DNA from: Janthinobacterium sp. 17J80-10
GTDB lineage: Bacteria > Pseudomonadota > Gammaproteobacteria > Burkholderiales > Burkholderiaceae_D
Assembly (NCBI RefSeq): GCF_004114795.1
Contig: NZ_CP035311.1
Coordinates: 3,782,001 to 3,846,000, forward strand
Direction of reading: 5' to 3'
Length of the DNA: 64,000 nucleotides
The notes beneath the pieces were generated by a model. It was not told where the DNA came from. It saw only the letters and a list, made by a program, of their open reading frames with translations, and did not search any database. Shown piece by piece: positions 45,455 through 56,198 of the stretch. The stretch's first letter is position 1. Each line of letters begins with the position of its first letter. The position numbers and the translations under genes are program-made.

Positions 45455-46192
45455 ATGGAACAGAATGGAAAAAAGCTGCCGCGGCTGCAGGAGCTTGCGC
45501 ACAGGGAGCGCGCCACCGAGAAAAAGGCGCGCGAATCATGGCATATGTTCACGATTATGGCAGAATTTATCGAGGCCACGGAACACCTGTCTGAACTGCG
45601 CCCGGCCGTCTCGGTCTTTGGTTCTGCCCGCACCAGGCCGGAAGACCCTTATTACCTGAAGGGCGTCGAAATTGCCCGCCGCCTTTCCGACGCTGGCCTG
45701 GCGGTCATTTCCGGCGGCGGCCCCGGCATCATGGAAGCTGCCAACAAGGGCGCTTTCGAAGGCAAGTCGCTGTCGGTGGGACTGAATATCGAACTGCCGC
45801 GCGAACAGACCAGCAATATCTGGCAAGACGTCTCCATCAGCTTCCGTCACTTCTTTGCGCGCAAGGTTGCCTTCGTCAAGTATGCCGATGCCTATGTGGT
45901 CTTGCCCGGCGGCTTTGGCACGCTGGATGAAATGACCGAAGTGCTGACCCTGATCCAGACCGGCAAGACGCGCCGCATTCCTGTCATCCTGGTCGGCACG
46001 GCATTCTGGGGCGGCTTGCTGGACTGGTTCCGCAATACGCTGGCCAAGGATGGCATGATCAGCCCGGAAGACCTGGACATCGTGCAATTGATCGATGAAC
46101 CGACGAATATTGTCGATGCGATTTTTGCCTTTTACGAAGAACGCGAATTCGAGCCGAGCGACGAAGAACGGCAAAAAACCCTGTATCTGTAG
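45455..46192 (+). CDS. LOG-family / TIGR00730 Rossmann protein
   Basis: A 245-residue protein containing GGGPGIMEAANKGAFE (about residues 85-100) and the LPGGFGTLDE motif (about 150-159), the signature of the LOG group: cytokinin riboside monophosphate phosphoribohydrolases and the related nucleotide-cleaving PpnN-like enzymes. Extra N-terminal charged helix MEQNGKKLPRLQELAHRERA precedes the fold. AAGG at 45441-45444 is 10 bases from ATG 45455; a later ATG near 45545 is possible. It is back to back with polA with no intergenic base. Confidence 0.87.
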   Translation: MEQNGKKLPRLQELAHRERATEKKARESWHMFTIMAEFIEATEHLSELRPAVSVFGSARTRPEDPYYLKGVEIARRLSDAGLAVISGGGPGIMEAANKGAFEGKSLSVGLNIELPREQTSNIWQDVSISFRHFFARKVAFVKYADAYVVLPGGFGTLDEMTEVLTLIQTGKTRRIPVILVGTAFWGGLLDWFRNTLAKDGMISPEDLDIVQLIDEPTNIVDAIFAFYEEREFEPSDEERQKTLYL

Positions 46193-46218
46193 CAGCGGCG
46201 CGGCATAACGCGCATTAT

Positions 46219-46249
46219 TTGCAGAAAAGGCAGCGCGGTTTGCTACAAT
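46219..46249 (+). promoter_or_regulatory. Candidate promoter of DUF2782-thrB operon
   Basis: TTGCAG (46219-46224) and TACAAT (46244-46249) with a 19-base spacer, in the 149-base gap before the DUF2782 gene. The spacer is longer than ideal. Confidence 0.4.
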
Positions 46250-46341
46250 GAACAGGTTAATGGCAATCCGCCCGCGCCGGCGAAGCGCCATTGGCAATTT
46301 ATTCAGCAACCTGGATGTCGCTCATGCGACCGAAGAATTCT

Positions 46342-46755
46342 ATGCGCCAGATTCGTTCTCACCTCCTGGTCGGCCTGTGGCTGACCGCCGCGGCAAGCCT
46401 GCCCGCACTTGCCCAGCAACGCGCCGATGCACCGCCGCCGCCGCGCATGGAAAAACTGGAAGAAGGCGCAGCGCCCGCCGTCACCATCACGCCGCCGAGC
46501 GAAAAAAGCACGGTCACTGAAAAACGCGCCCCGGGCGGCAAGCGCACCGAAGTCAAGGTCAAGACCGGCAAGAGCACCTACCGTGTCCAGCCGGCCGACG
46601 AACCGGGCAATGCCCAGCGTGGCGATGGCCAGAGCATTGCCGCCAAGCCGGCACAAGTTGAAGTGATGCAATTTGACATGAGCGGCAAAAGGAAGCTCCA
46701 GAAAGAGCCGGTTGAGCCGACACCGACATTGCAGCCCGCCCCGGAAAAAAAATAG
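46342..46755 (+). CDS. DUF2782 periplasmic protein
   Basis: About 137 residues with a signal peptide (MRQIRSHLLVGLWLTAAASLPALAQQ) followed by a Pro/Lys-rich sequence; the DUF2782 core is TVTEKRAPGGKRTEVKVKTGKSTYRVQ. Function unknown. Family members commonly lie between polA and thrB, as here. The start with GAAG 6 bases upstream and a signal peptide is preferred; upstream ATGs at 46315 and 46324 are in frame. Confidence 0.8.
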   Translation: MRQIRSHLLVGLWLTAAASLPALAQQRADAPPPPRMEKLEEGAAPAVTITPPSEKSTVTEKRAPGGKRTEVKVKTGKSTYRVQPADEPGNAQRGDGQSIAAKPAQVEVMQFDMSGKRKLQKEPVEPTPTLQPAPEKK

Positions 46756-46764
46756 AACCGACTC

Positions 46765-47721
46765 ATGGCAGTTTTTACTCCCGTCAGCCTGGACGATCTC
46801 ACCGCATGGATGACCCAGTTCCCGCTCGGCAAAGCGCTGGCAATCAAGGGCATTTCCACCGGCATTGAAAACAGCAATTTCTTCCTCACCACGGAAACCG
46901 GCGAATACGTCCTGACCGTGTTTGAAAAGCTGACGTTCGAGCAATTGCCGTTTTACCTGAACCTGATGCGCCATCTGGCCCAGCATGACGTCCTGGTGCC
47001 GGCGCCGGTCGCCAACCATGACGGCGCCATCCTGCACAGCCTGCATGGCAAGCCGGCCTCGATCGTGACCCGCCTGCAGGGCGCCTGCCAACTGGCGCCG
47101 CAGCCTGCGCACTGTGCCGCAGTGGGCGCGATGCTGGCGAAGATGCACCTGGCCGGCCAGGACTTTGCCATGGCCCAGCCCAACCTGCGCAGCCTGGACT
47201 GGTGGAATGCCACCACGCCCACCGTCCTGCCGTATCTGTCGGACGCCGGCCAGCATTTGCTGCGGGCCGAAATGCACTTCCAGGAAGCCTTTTTCGGCTC
47301 TGCCACCTACAGGCACCTGCAGCGCGGGCCGGTCCATGCCGACCTGTTCCGCGACAATGTCATGTTCGAAGGCGAGCGCCTGACCGGCTTCTTCGATTTT
47401 TATTTTGCCGGCTGCGATACCTGGCTGTTCGATGTCGCCGTCACGGTCAACGACTGGTGCATCGACCTCGCCACGGGCGTGCTGGATACAGCAAGGGTAC
47501 GCGCCCTGCTCGACGCCTACCACGCCGTGCGGCCGTTTACCGGGGACGAGCAGGTTGCCTGGCAAGGCATGCTGCGCGCCGGCGCCTTGCGCTTCTGGCT
47601 GTCGCGCCTGTACGACTATTATCTGCCGCGTGACGCCCACATGCTGACGCCGCACGACCCGACCCACTTCGAACGCATCCTGCGCGAGCGCATCAGCGGC
47701 GACATTCCCACACTGTTCTGA
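46765..47721 (+). CDS. thrB: Homoserine kinase (ThrB, choline-kinase fold)
   Basis: Phosphorylates homoserine for threonine synthesis. The 318-residue protein belongs to the aminoglycoside phosphotransferase-like ThrB of pseudomonads and Burkholderiales, not the GHMP type. The catalytic loop [13 protein letters not shown] and the metal motif FDFYFAG are seen near residues 190-215; the opening is [25 protein letters not shown]. Directly follows DUF2782. Confidence 0.93.
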   Translation: MAVFTPVSLDDLTAWMTQFPLGKALAIKGISTGIENSNFFLTTETGEYVLTVFEKLTFEQLPFYLNLMRHLAQHDVLVPAPVANHDGAILHSLHGKPASIVTRLQGACQLAPQPAHCAAVGAMLAKMHLAGQDFAMAQPNLRSLDWWNATTPTVLPYLSDAGQHLLRAEMHFQEAFFGSATYRHLQRGPVHADLFRDNVMFEGERLTGFFDFYFAGCDTWLFDVAVTVNDWCIDLATGVLDTARVRALLDAYHAVRPFTGDEQVAWQGMLRAGALRFWLSRLYDYYLPRDAHMLTPHDPTHFERILRERISGDIPTLF

Positions 47722-47722
47722 C

Positions 47723-48502
47723 ATGGATAACGTGCCTGCATCCACCGGCTGGGCCTGGGTCAAGCAAGGCATTGCCTTGTTCCGCCGCCAGCCCGCCGAA
47801 CTTTCCACGCTCTTCATCAGCTACATGTTCCTGATGCTGGCGCTAAACCTGATCCCGCTGATCGGCGCCATGCTGCCGCTGCTGCTGGTGCCGGTCTTTG
47901 CCATGAGCTTCATGCAGGCCTGCGTGCAGGTCGAACAAGGCCAGCGCGTCTACCCCAGCCTCCTGCTGACCGGCTTTCGCTCGCCGGCGTTCCGGGCGCT
48001 GCTGCTGCTGGGAACGCTCTATCTGCTGGCCGCCGTGCTGGCCGTGGCCGCCTCACAACTGGTCGACGGCGGCGTGTTCTGGAACGTCATGAATGGCAAG
48101 ATGAAACTCGATGCGCCCGAAGTGCGCGAGTCTGCCATGCCGTTGGGCATGCTGTTCTCCGCGGCGGTGTATACCCCTGCGGCCATGGCGTTCTGGTTTG
48201 CCGCGCCGCTGATCGCCTGGAAAGACATGAGCCTGGCAAAAGCCGTGTTTTACAGCTTTTTTACAGTCAAGAAGGCCGGCAAGGCCTTCCTGGTGTATGC
48301 ACTGGCCTGGTTTTTCCTCGGCATTATCCTGCCGACCATCGCCAGCGCCATCCTGGCACTCATCGGCAGCCAGATGCTCGGCCTGTTCGTGCTGATGCCG
48401 CTGTCGATCGTGCTGACGGTGGTCATGTATTGCTCGTTTTACGCAACCTATACGGAATTTTTCGGGCGCCCCTATGCGCCGCCCGAAGCGCCGCCGGCAT
48501 AA
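47723..48502 (+). CDS. BPSS1780-type membrane protein
   Basis: The 259-residue protein has an N-terminal cytosolic stretch (STGWAWVKQGIALFRRQPAELSTLF) and about six membrane segments. This pattern matches the widespread uncharacterised BPSS1780 family of betaproteobacteria. It begins directly after the thrB stop, so is co-transcribed with it. Function unknown. Confidence 0.8.
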   Translation: MDNVPASTGWAWVKQGIALFRRQPAELSTLFISYMFLMLALNLIPLIGAMLPLLLVPVFAMSFMQACVQVEQGQRVYPSLLLTGFRSPAFRALLLLGTLYLLAAVLAVAASQLVDGGVFWNVMNGKMKLDAPEVRESAMPLGMLFSAAVYTPAAMAFWFAAPLIAWKDMSLAKAVFYSFFTVKKAGKAFLVYALAWFFLGIILPTIASAILALIGSQMLGLFVLMPLSIVLTVVMYCSFYATYTEFFGRPYAPPEAPPA

Positions 48503-48535
48503 ACCCGGCAGCACCTCCGGCGCGACGCAACCCGT

Positions 48536-50821
48536 TCAGGCGCGCGCGACTTTCTCCAGCTTCGCCACGCCCAGGTCCAGCAGCTTCATGCCGTGGCGGC
48601 CGAAATTGATGTGCGCGCGCGGGCTGCCGCCGCCCTCGATATTGACGATCACGCCCTCGCCGAACCGGTGGTGCGACACCGTCTCGCCGATCTTCCAGCC
48701 GATATCCCTGTTGCCGATCTTCTGCGCGATGGCATTGGCGCCGGCCTGCGGCGCATCGACCCAAGCCGCCCTGTTCGTATGCGCAGACCAGTGATGCTGC
48801 TGCACGCGCGGCGACAGCCACTTCAGGCAGGCGTCCGGCAACTCGTCGAAAAAGCGCGACTTCATGTTGTAGCGGGTCTGGCCATGCAGCATGCGGGTTT
48901 GCGAAAAGCTCAGGTACAGGCGTTTTTTGGCGCGCGTAATCGCCACATACATCAGCCGCCGCTCCTCTTCCAGCCCGCCCTGCTCCTGCTGCGAATTCTC
49001 GTGCGGGAACAAGCCCTCTTCCAGCCCGGTGATGAACACCGCATCGAATTCCAGCCCCTTGGCCGAATGCACCGTCATGAGCTGCAAGGCATCCTGGCCG
49101 GCCTGCGCCTGGTTGTCGCCGGCTTCGAGCGACGCATGTGACAGGAATGCCGACAGCGGCGACATGATGGTCGACAGGGCTGCGTCGGCATCGATGATTT
49201 CCACGCCCCCGGCCGTGGTGATGGCCGCGCCCGCGACGGCCTGGGCCTTGGGACCGGCCTGCGCAGGCGTGTCGATGCCGAAGCCTTCCTCGGACACGAA
49301 CAGCATGGCGGCGCTGACCAGCTGCTCGAGGTTTTCGATGCGGTCGGCGCCTTCCTTCTCGTTCTGGTAATGCTGCAGCAAGCCGCTCATGTCGAGCACC
49401 ACCTGCACCATTTCCTGCAGCGGCAGGTTTTGCGTCTCGAAGCGCGCGCCCTCGATAAGCTTGACGAACGCGCCCAGCGAGGTGCCGGCCTTGCCGGAAA
49501 CATAGGGCACTGCCGCGTACAGCGAAATGTTGTACTGGCGCGCCGCATCCTGCAATTGCTCGATGGAACGCGCGCCAATGCCGCGCGTGGGAAAATTCAC
49601 CACGCGCAGGAAGGCCGAGTCGTTGTGCGGGTTATCCATCAGCTGCAGGTAGGCGATGGCATGCTTGACTTCGGCGCGTTCGAAAAAGCGCTGGCCGCCA
49701 TACACGCGATAGGGAATGTTGGCGGAAAACAGCGCATGCTCGATCACGCGCGACTGCGCGTTGGAGCGGTACAGCACGGCGATTTCGCTGCGCGCGGCGC
49801 CCTCGGCGATCAGGCTCTTGGCTTCCTCGATGATCCATTGCGCTTCCTGCAAGTCGCTGGACGCTTCCTGCACTCGCAATTGCTCGCCATGGCCGGCGTC
49901 GGTGCGCAGGTTCTTGCCTAGCCGCTTGCTGTTATTGGCAATCAGGGTATTGGCGCAATCCAGGATATGCCCGTGCGAGCGGTAATTCTGTTCCAGCTTG
50001 ATCAGGTTTTGCACCTGGAAGTCGCGCTCGAACGCCATCATGTTGCCGACATTGGCGCCGCGGAAGGCGTAGATGCTCTGGTCATCGTCGCCCACCGCAA
50101 ACACCGCGCCATGCTTGCCGGCCAACAGCTTCAGCCACTTGTATTGCAGGTCGTTGGTATCCTGGAATTCATCGACCAGGATATGCGAAAAGCGGGCCTG
50201 GTAATGCTCGCGCAACGGCTGGTTACGGGAAAGCAATTCATAGGTGCGCAACAGCAGTTCGGCAAAATCCACGACCCCTTCGCGCTGGCACTGCTGGTCA
50301 TACAGTTCATACAACTGCACCAACTTGCGGTTGAAATCGTCATAGGCATCGACTTCGTGCGCACGCAAGCCCTGGTCCTTGGCGCTATTGATGAAATACA
50401 TCAGATTGCGCGGCGGATATTTCTCATCATCGATATTGTTTGCCTTGAGCAAACGCTTGATGGCCGACAACTGGTCTTGCGAATCGAGAATCTGGAAGGT
50501 CTGCGGCAAGGCAGCATCGCGGTAATGCGCGCGCAGCAGGCGGTTGCACAAGCCGTGGAATGTGCCGATCCACATGCCGCGTGTATTGATCGGCAACATG
50601 GCCGACAGGCGCGCCTGCATTTCCTTGGCGGCCTTGTTGGTAAATGTCACCGCCAGGATGCCATTCGGCGCCACTTGGCCGGTCTGGATCAGCCAGGCGA
50701 TGCGGGTCGTCAGCACGCGCGTCTTGCCGGAACCGGCCCCCGCCAGGATCATTGCCGATTGGGCTGGCAGGGTAACGGCGGCGAGTTGCTCGGGATTGAG
50801 GTTGTGGAGAAGATTTTGCAT
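48536..50821 (-). CDS. uvrD: UvrD-type DNA helicase (helicase II)
   Basis: A 761-residue superfamily 1A helicase unwinding DNA 3' to 5' in excision and mismatch repair. Motif I AGAGSGKTRVL (about residues 29-39), motif II VDEFQDTND, motif III-like VGDDDQSIYAFRGA and the C-terminal VALDG-region equivalents are intact. A short C-terminal tail with a tudor-like segment (GDTVSHHRFGEGVIVNIEGGG in related form) binds RNA polymerase in homologues. ATG 50821 is the family start. Confidence 0.95.
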   Translation of the reverse strand: MQNLLHNLNPEQLAAVTLPAQSAMILAGAGSGKTRVLTTRIAWLIQTGQVAPNGILAVTFTNKAAKEMQARLSAMLPINTRGMWIGTFHGLCNRLLRAHYRDAALPQTFQILDSQDQLSAIKRLLKANNIDDEKYPPRNLMYFINSAKDQGLRAHEVDAYDDFNRKLVQLYELYDQQCQREGVVDFAELLLRTYELLSRNQPLREHYQARFSHILVDEFQDTNDLQYKWLKLLAGKHGAVFAVGDDDQSIYAFRGANVGNMMAFERDFQVQNLIKLEQNYRSHGHILDCANTLIANNSKRLGKNLRTDAGHGEQLRVQEASSDLQEAQWIIEEAKSLIAEGAARSEIAVLYRSNAQSRVIEHALFSANIPYRVYGGQRFFERAEVKHAIAYLQLMDNPHNDSAFLRVVNFPTRGIGARSIEQLQDAARQYNISLYAAVPYVSGKAGTSLGAFVKLIEGARFETQNLPLQEMVQVVLDMSGLLQHYQNEKEGADRIENLEQLVSAAMLFVSEEGFGIDTPAQAGPKAQAVAGAAITTAGGVEIIDADAALSTIMSPLSAFLSHASLEAGDNQAQAGQDALQLMTVHSAKGLEFDAVFITGLEEGLFPHENSQQEQGGLEEERRLMYVAITRAKKRLYLSFSQTRMLHGQTRYNMKSRFFDELPDACLKWLSPRVQQHHWSAHTNRAAWVDAPQAGANAIAQKIGNRDIGWKIGETVSHHRFGEGVIVNIEGGGSPRAHINFGRHGMKLLDLGVAKLEKVARA

Positions 50822-50950
50822 CCCGAGATTATAGTCCTGCAGGGATGATGGCGGCGGCTTCCCCCACCGCATTGCAAGCGAAACATCATCTGCAACCGAT
50901 ATTTACCATCGTCAAGTTGCCGCTTGCTCACGCAATACGCGCGGCCTTCG

Positions 50951-51493
50951 TCAGCGGAGAAATGTGCGATTGATTTCGCGAAACAATTCGGTGCCTGCGC
51001 GGTGCAGCCATTCGTAGGCCACCATTTCGCGCGACACGATGCGGCACCCTTCCTGGCGCAGCCGTTCCAGCGCCAGCAAGCGGTTTTCCGCGCGACGGGA
51101 CCCGACCGCATCGGCCACGACAAAAACCTCCTTGCCAGCCGACAGCAGATCCAGCGCAGTCTGCAAGACGCACACATGCGCTTCCGTGCCGGTCAGGATG
51201 ATCTGGGGCCGGGAAAAATCCGCCAGTTGCGGCAAGCAGCCATCCGCCACGGCGGAAAAATGGATTTTTTCCACGATGTTGCAAGGAGCGACATGGGCGG
51301 CAAGCTCGGGCAGCATGGCGCCCAAGCCGGCAGGATACTGAACGGTTGCGGCGACCGGCACAGACAATCGCTGCGCCAGCCGCAGCAACCACAGGTTATG
51401 TTGCGCGACCTGTTCCATCTGGTCGATGGCTGGGGCCAGCCGTTCCTGCAAGTCAATCAACAGCAGCAGCGAACGATGCGCGTCGATCAGCAT
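50951..51493 (-). CDS. Isochorismatase-family cysteine hydrolase
   Basis: The 180-residue enzyme shows the Asp-Lys-Cys triad: Asp in LLLIDLQERL (residue 14), Lys in VEKIHFSA and Cys in GTEAHVCVLQTA. Such proteins hydrolyse amides or vinyl ethers (YcaC/nicotinamidase relatives). It lies 26 bases after thiE in the same direction, so may be transcribed with the thiamine operon; a thiamine-related function is not shown. Confidence 0.85.
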   Translation of the reverse strand: MLIDAHRSLLLLIDLQERLAPAIDQMEQVAQHNLWLLRLAQRLSVPVAATVQYPAGLGAMLPELAAHVAPCNIVEKIHFSAVADGCLPQLADFSRPQIILTGTEAHVCVLQTALDLLSAGKEVFVVADAVGSRRAENRLLALERLRQEGCRIVSREMVAYEWLHRAGTELFREINRTFLR

Positions 51494-51519
51494 GGCAGGC
51501 TAGTGGAAAGCAGGCAAGG

Positions 51520-52134
51520 CTATGCCGCAAACAAGCCGGCGAAACGGCGCGCCACGGCCTGAGGGTCGGCGGCCAGATAGACGCTGCTGATCGCGGCCAC
51601 CATGTCGGCGCCAGCCGCCACAAGCGGCGTGGCATTCTCGACCGTCATGCCGCCGATGACAACCACCGGCAAGGCAATGTCGGCCTGAGACAGGCCAATG
51701 ATGGACGGCGTCGTGGTCACCGGATATTTCTTCACGCGCGACGGGTAAAATCCGCCAAAGGCGACGTAGCTGGCGCCGGCGGCATGGGCCTTGTGCGCCA
51801 GTTGCAGGTCGCCGTAACAGGAAGCGCCGACGATCTTGCCGGGCCCGAGCGCAGCGCGCACTTCGGCCACCGCCGCATCGGTGCCGCCGACATGCACGCC
51901 ATCGGCATCGAGGGCCAGGCACAGATCGACGAAATCATTGATGACCAGGGGCCGGCCGTACGTGCGGCACAGGGCCAGCAGGCACTCCGCCTGTTCGCGG
52001 CGCAAGCCGGCATTCGCCGTCTTGTGGCGGTATTGCACCAGTGCCGCGCCGCCTTTCAGGGCCAGCTCGGTAATCTCCAGCAGTTTTTGCGTGTCGTCCC
52101 AATCCGGGGTGACGAGATACAAACCCTTCATCAT
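51520..52134 (-). CDS. thiE: Thiamine phosphate synthase
   Basis: Joins HMP diphosphate and thiazole phosphate to thiamine phosphate. The 204-residue TIM barrel starts [12 protein letters not shown], with LVQYRHKTA (phosphate-binding region), LVINDFVDLCLALDADGVHVGGTD and GGFYPSRVKKYP. The start overlaps the thiD stop (ATGATGA). Fourth biosynthetic step in the thiCSGDE operon. Confidence 0.94.
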   Translation of the reverse strand: MMKGLYLVTPDWDDTQKLLEITELALKGGAALVQYRHKTANAGLRREQAECLLALCRTYGRPLVINDFVDLCLALDADGVHVGGTDAAVAEVRAALGPGKIVGASCYGDLQLAHKAHAAGASYVAFGGFYPSRVKKYPVTTTPSIIGLSQADIALPVVVIGGMTVENATPLVAAGADMVAAISSVYLAADPQAVARRFAGLFAA

Positions 52135-52925
52135 GCCGCTTTCATATAAGGCCGCGGCCGGCTGGGAATCATTTGGCCGTCGGCGATCGCATACGCGTGT
52201 TCCAGGGCCTGGTGGCAGTAGGCCTGGCCATCTTCGATGGCATCGGCCATGGACTTGCCATTCGCCAGCAATGCGGCAATCGCCGAAGCCAGCGTGCAGC
52301 CGCTGCCATGGAAAGCGCCCGGCAGGCGCGGCCAGGCCCATGAACGGAACTCGCCGGCCGTAAACCAGCGGTTGACGACCTTGTCGTCATGCGCATGGCC
52401 GCCCTTGATGAACACGTGCTGGCAACCCTGCGCCAGCAGCGCATCGGCTTGCGAATCGGTGCGGCGGTCGCCGCCGGAGAGGACGGTGGCTTCCGGCAGG
52501 TTGGGCGTGACCAGGGTCGCCAGCGCCATCAGCGGCGCCAGCGTGCCGACCGCATCTTCCAGCGCCAGCGCATCGCCGTGGCCGCTGGCCAGCACCGGGT
52601 CCAGCACCACCGGCAAATCGGGGCGGGATTGCCGCAACTGCTGCACGATGGCGGCAATCGCCTCGGCATTGGCACGGTTGCCGACGATGCCGATCTTGAT
52701 GGCAGCCACCTCGATTTTTTCCATCAGTACCTGCGCCTGCTGCATCAGCAAGGCGGCAGGCACCGGATGCACCGCATACACGCGGTCGTTGTCCTGCACC
52801 GTCAGCGATGTCACCACCGACAGCGGGTGCGCGCCGAGCGCGGCAATGGCCTGGACGTCAGCCTGCATGCCGGCGCCGCCGCTCGGATCTGAACCGGAGA
52901 ACACCAACACGCTGGGGCGAATCAT
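52131..52925 (-). CDS. thiD: Hydroxymethylpyrimidine/phosphomethylpyrimidine kinase
   Basis: The 264-residue kinase makes HMP diphosphate. It has [22 protein letters not shown] near the N-terminus, [18 protein letters not shown] and the catalytic-base region [15 protein letters not shown]. Its ATG overlaps the thiG TGA as ATGA, and its own stop overlaps thiE. Confidence 0.95.
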   Translation of the reverse strand: MIRPSVLVFSGSDPSGGAGMQADVQAIAALGAHPLSVVTSLTVQDNDRVYAVHPVPAALLMQQAQVLMEKIEVAAIKIGIVGNRANAEAIAAIVQQLRQSRPDLPVVLDPVLASGHGDALALEDAVGTLAPLMALATLVTPNLPEATVLSGGDRRTDSQADALLAQGCQHVFIKGGHAHDDKVVNRWFTAGEFRSWAWPRLPGAFHGSGCTLASAIAALLANGKSMADAIEDGQAYCHQALEHAYAIADGQMIPSRPRPYMKAA

Positions 52926-53731
52926 AGGGGACGTCCTTCCATGGGTGAGGAGGGTGCTGCGACAAATTTTTTCGGTATGCGGCCCGCCAGGTACGCGGCG
53001 CGGCCGGCTTCGACCGCCAGGCGCATCGCATGCGCCATGCGGATGGGGTCGCGCGCGCCGGCAATCGCCGTATTCATCAGCACGCCGTCGCAACCGAGTT
53101 CCATCGCGATGGCCGCATCCGACGCCGTGCCAACGCCGGCATCCACCAGCACGGGCACTTTAGCACGCTCGATGATCAGTGACAGGTTCCAGGGATTCAG
53201 GATGCCCATGCCCGAGCCGATCAATGACGCCAGCGGCATGACGGCGGCGCAGCCGATTTCTTCCAGCATTTTCGCCTGAATCGGATCGTCGCTGCAATAC
53301 ACCATCACGTCAAAACCATCCTTGACGAGGATTTCCGCGGCTTTCAGGGTTTCCGGCATGTTGGGGAAGAGGCTTTTTTCATCGCCCAGCACTTCCAGCT
53401 TGACCAGCTTGTGACCATTTAACAATTCGCGCGCCAGTTGCAGGGTATAGATGGCATCTTCGGCGTTGTAGCAGCCCGCCGAATTGGGCAGGATGGTGAA
53501 TTCCGAGGGCGGCACCACGTCCAGCAGGCTGGGGGCGTTGGGGTCCTGGCCGATGTTGACGCGGCGAATCGCCACGGTAATGATGTCGGCGCCGCTGGCC
53601 ACCGTGGCTGCCCGGGTTTCCGGCAAATCGCGGTATTTGCCGCTGCCCACCAGCAGGCGCGAACGATAGGTCTTGCCGGCAATGGTCAGGCCCGAGTCTT
53701 CCTGGAGGGCGCTACGGTCAATTGCATTCAT
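52922..53731 (-). CDS. thiG: Thiazole synthase
   Basis: Forms the thiazole ring from deoxyxylulose phosphate (product of dxs in this window), dehydroglycine and ThiS thiocarboxylate. The 269-residue barrel shows [10 protein letters not shown] (with the Lys for DXP imine further on), [29 protein letters not shown] and [27 protein letters not shown]. It begins 38 bases after thiS. No thiH or thiO is in the operon, so the dehydroglycine source must be elsewhere. Confidence 0.96.
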   Translation of the reverse strand: MNAIDRSALQEDSGLTIAGKTYRSRLLVGSGKYRDLPETRAATVASGADIITVAIRRVNIGQDPNAPSLLDVVPPSEFTILPNSAGCYNAEDAIYTLQLARELLNGHKLVKLEVLGDEKSLFPNMPETLKAAEILVKDGFDVMVYCSDDPIQAKMLEEIGCAAVMPLASLIGSGMGILNPWNLSLIIERAKVPVLVDAGVGTASDAAIAMELGCDGVLMNTAIAGARDPIRMAHAMRLAVEAGRAAYLAGRIPKKFVAAPSSPMEGRPL

Positions 53732-53769
53732 GTCTGTTTTCCTTTAGTACAGCGTGTACTGCAGTCCAT

Positions 53770-53970
53770 TCATCCGCCGCCGATGGCGCGCACGATATCG
53801 ACGCGGTCGCCGGGCGCAAGCATGCGCTCGCCCCACGACTGGCGCGGCACGATCTGGCGGTTGACCGCCACCGCCAGCGACTTGTTGACCAGGTCGAGGG
53901 CGGCGATCAAGTCCTGCACGTTCTGGTTGTCGGCGAGCGCATGCGGCGCGCCGTTCAGTTCGATTTCCAT
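53770..53970 (-). CDS. thiS: ThiS sulfur carrier protein
   Basis: A 66-residue ubiquitin-like protein, MEIELNGAPHALADNQNVQDLI, ending in a Gly-rich tail AIGGG that is adenylated and converted to a thiocarboxylate. It starts 11 bases after the thiC stop. A longer upstream frame overlaps thiC and is rejected. Confidence 0.92.
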   Translation of the reverse strand: MEIELNGAPHALADNQNVQDLIAALDLVNKSLAVAVNRQIVPRQSWGERMLAPGDRVDIVRAIGGG

Positions 53971-53981
53971 GCGCGCACCAC

Positions 53982-55946
<1,965 letters not shown>

Positions 55947-55999
55947 TCAAATCGCGAAGGAAAGGTGGAATGTGGTAAAAAAACAATACCTTCCAGCTG

Positions 56000-56098
56000 C
56001 TTCCCTTCGCTGGCATTATCCAGATCAGGTTCGAGGGTATGTCTCACCCGGCCGCGCAGTACGAGCACTTGAACACTGCGGCAAGCCAGGACCCCTAG
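56000..56098 (-). ncRNA. TPP riboswitch (THI element)
   Basis: Read on the minus strand this contains the THI-box core in order: AGGGGTCC, GGTGAGACATACCC and GAACCTGATCTGGATAATGCC followed by AGCGAAGGGAA. These are the conserved P2/P3 and P4/P5 segments that bind thiamine diphosphate. It precedes thiC, so high TPP should lower expression of thiCSGDE. A U7 run 17 bases past its end (55983-55977) and the palindrome at 55919 are candidate platform elements. Confidence 0.93.
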
Positions 56099-56125
56099 CA
56101 TCGACCGATTGCACGGTCTGCGGGA

Positions 56126-56131
56126 ATTATA
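56126..56131 (-). promoter_or_regulatory. -10 box of the thi operon
   Basis: Perfect TATAAT on the minus strand about 30 bases before the riboswitch begins. The -35 is not convincing. It lies 33 bases from the valS -10, back to back. Confidence 0.5.
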
Positions 56132-56163
56132 CTCCGCTCGCGGCCATTCGGTGACGCGTCCCT

Positions 56164-56169
56164 TATAAT
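56164..56169 (+). promoter_or_regulatory. -10 box of valS
   Basis: Perfect TATAAT 29 bases before the valS start codon. The -35 at the expected distance is weak. Confidence 0.5.
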
Positions 56170-56198
56170 GTTAGGTTTCGCAAAAGACACTTCAAATC

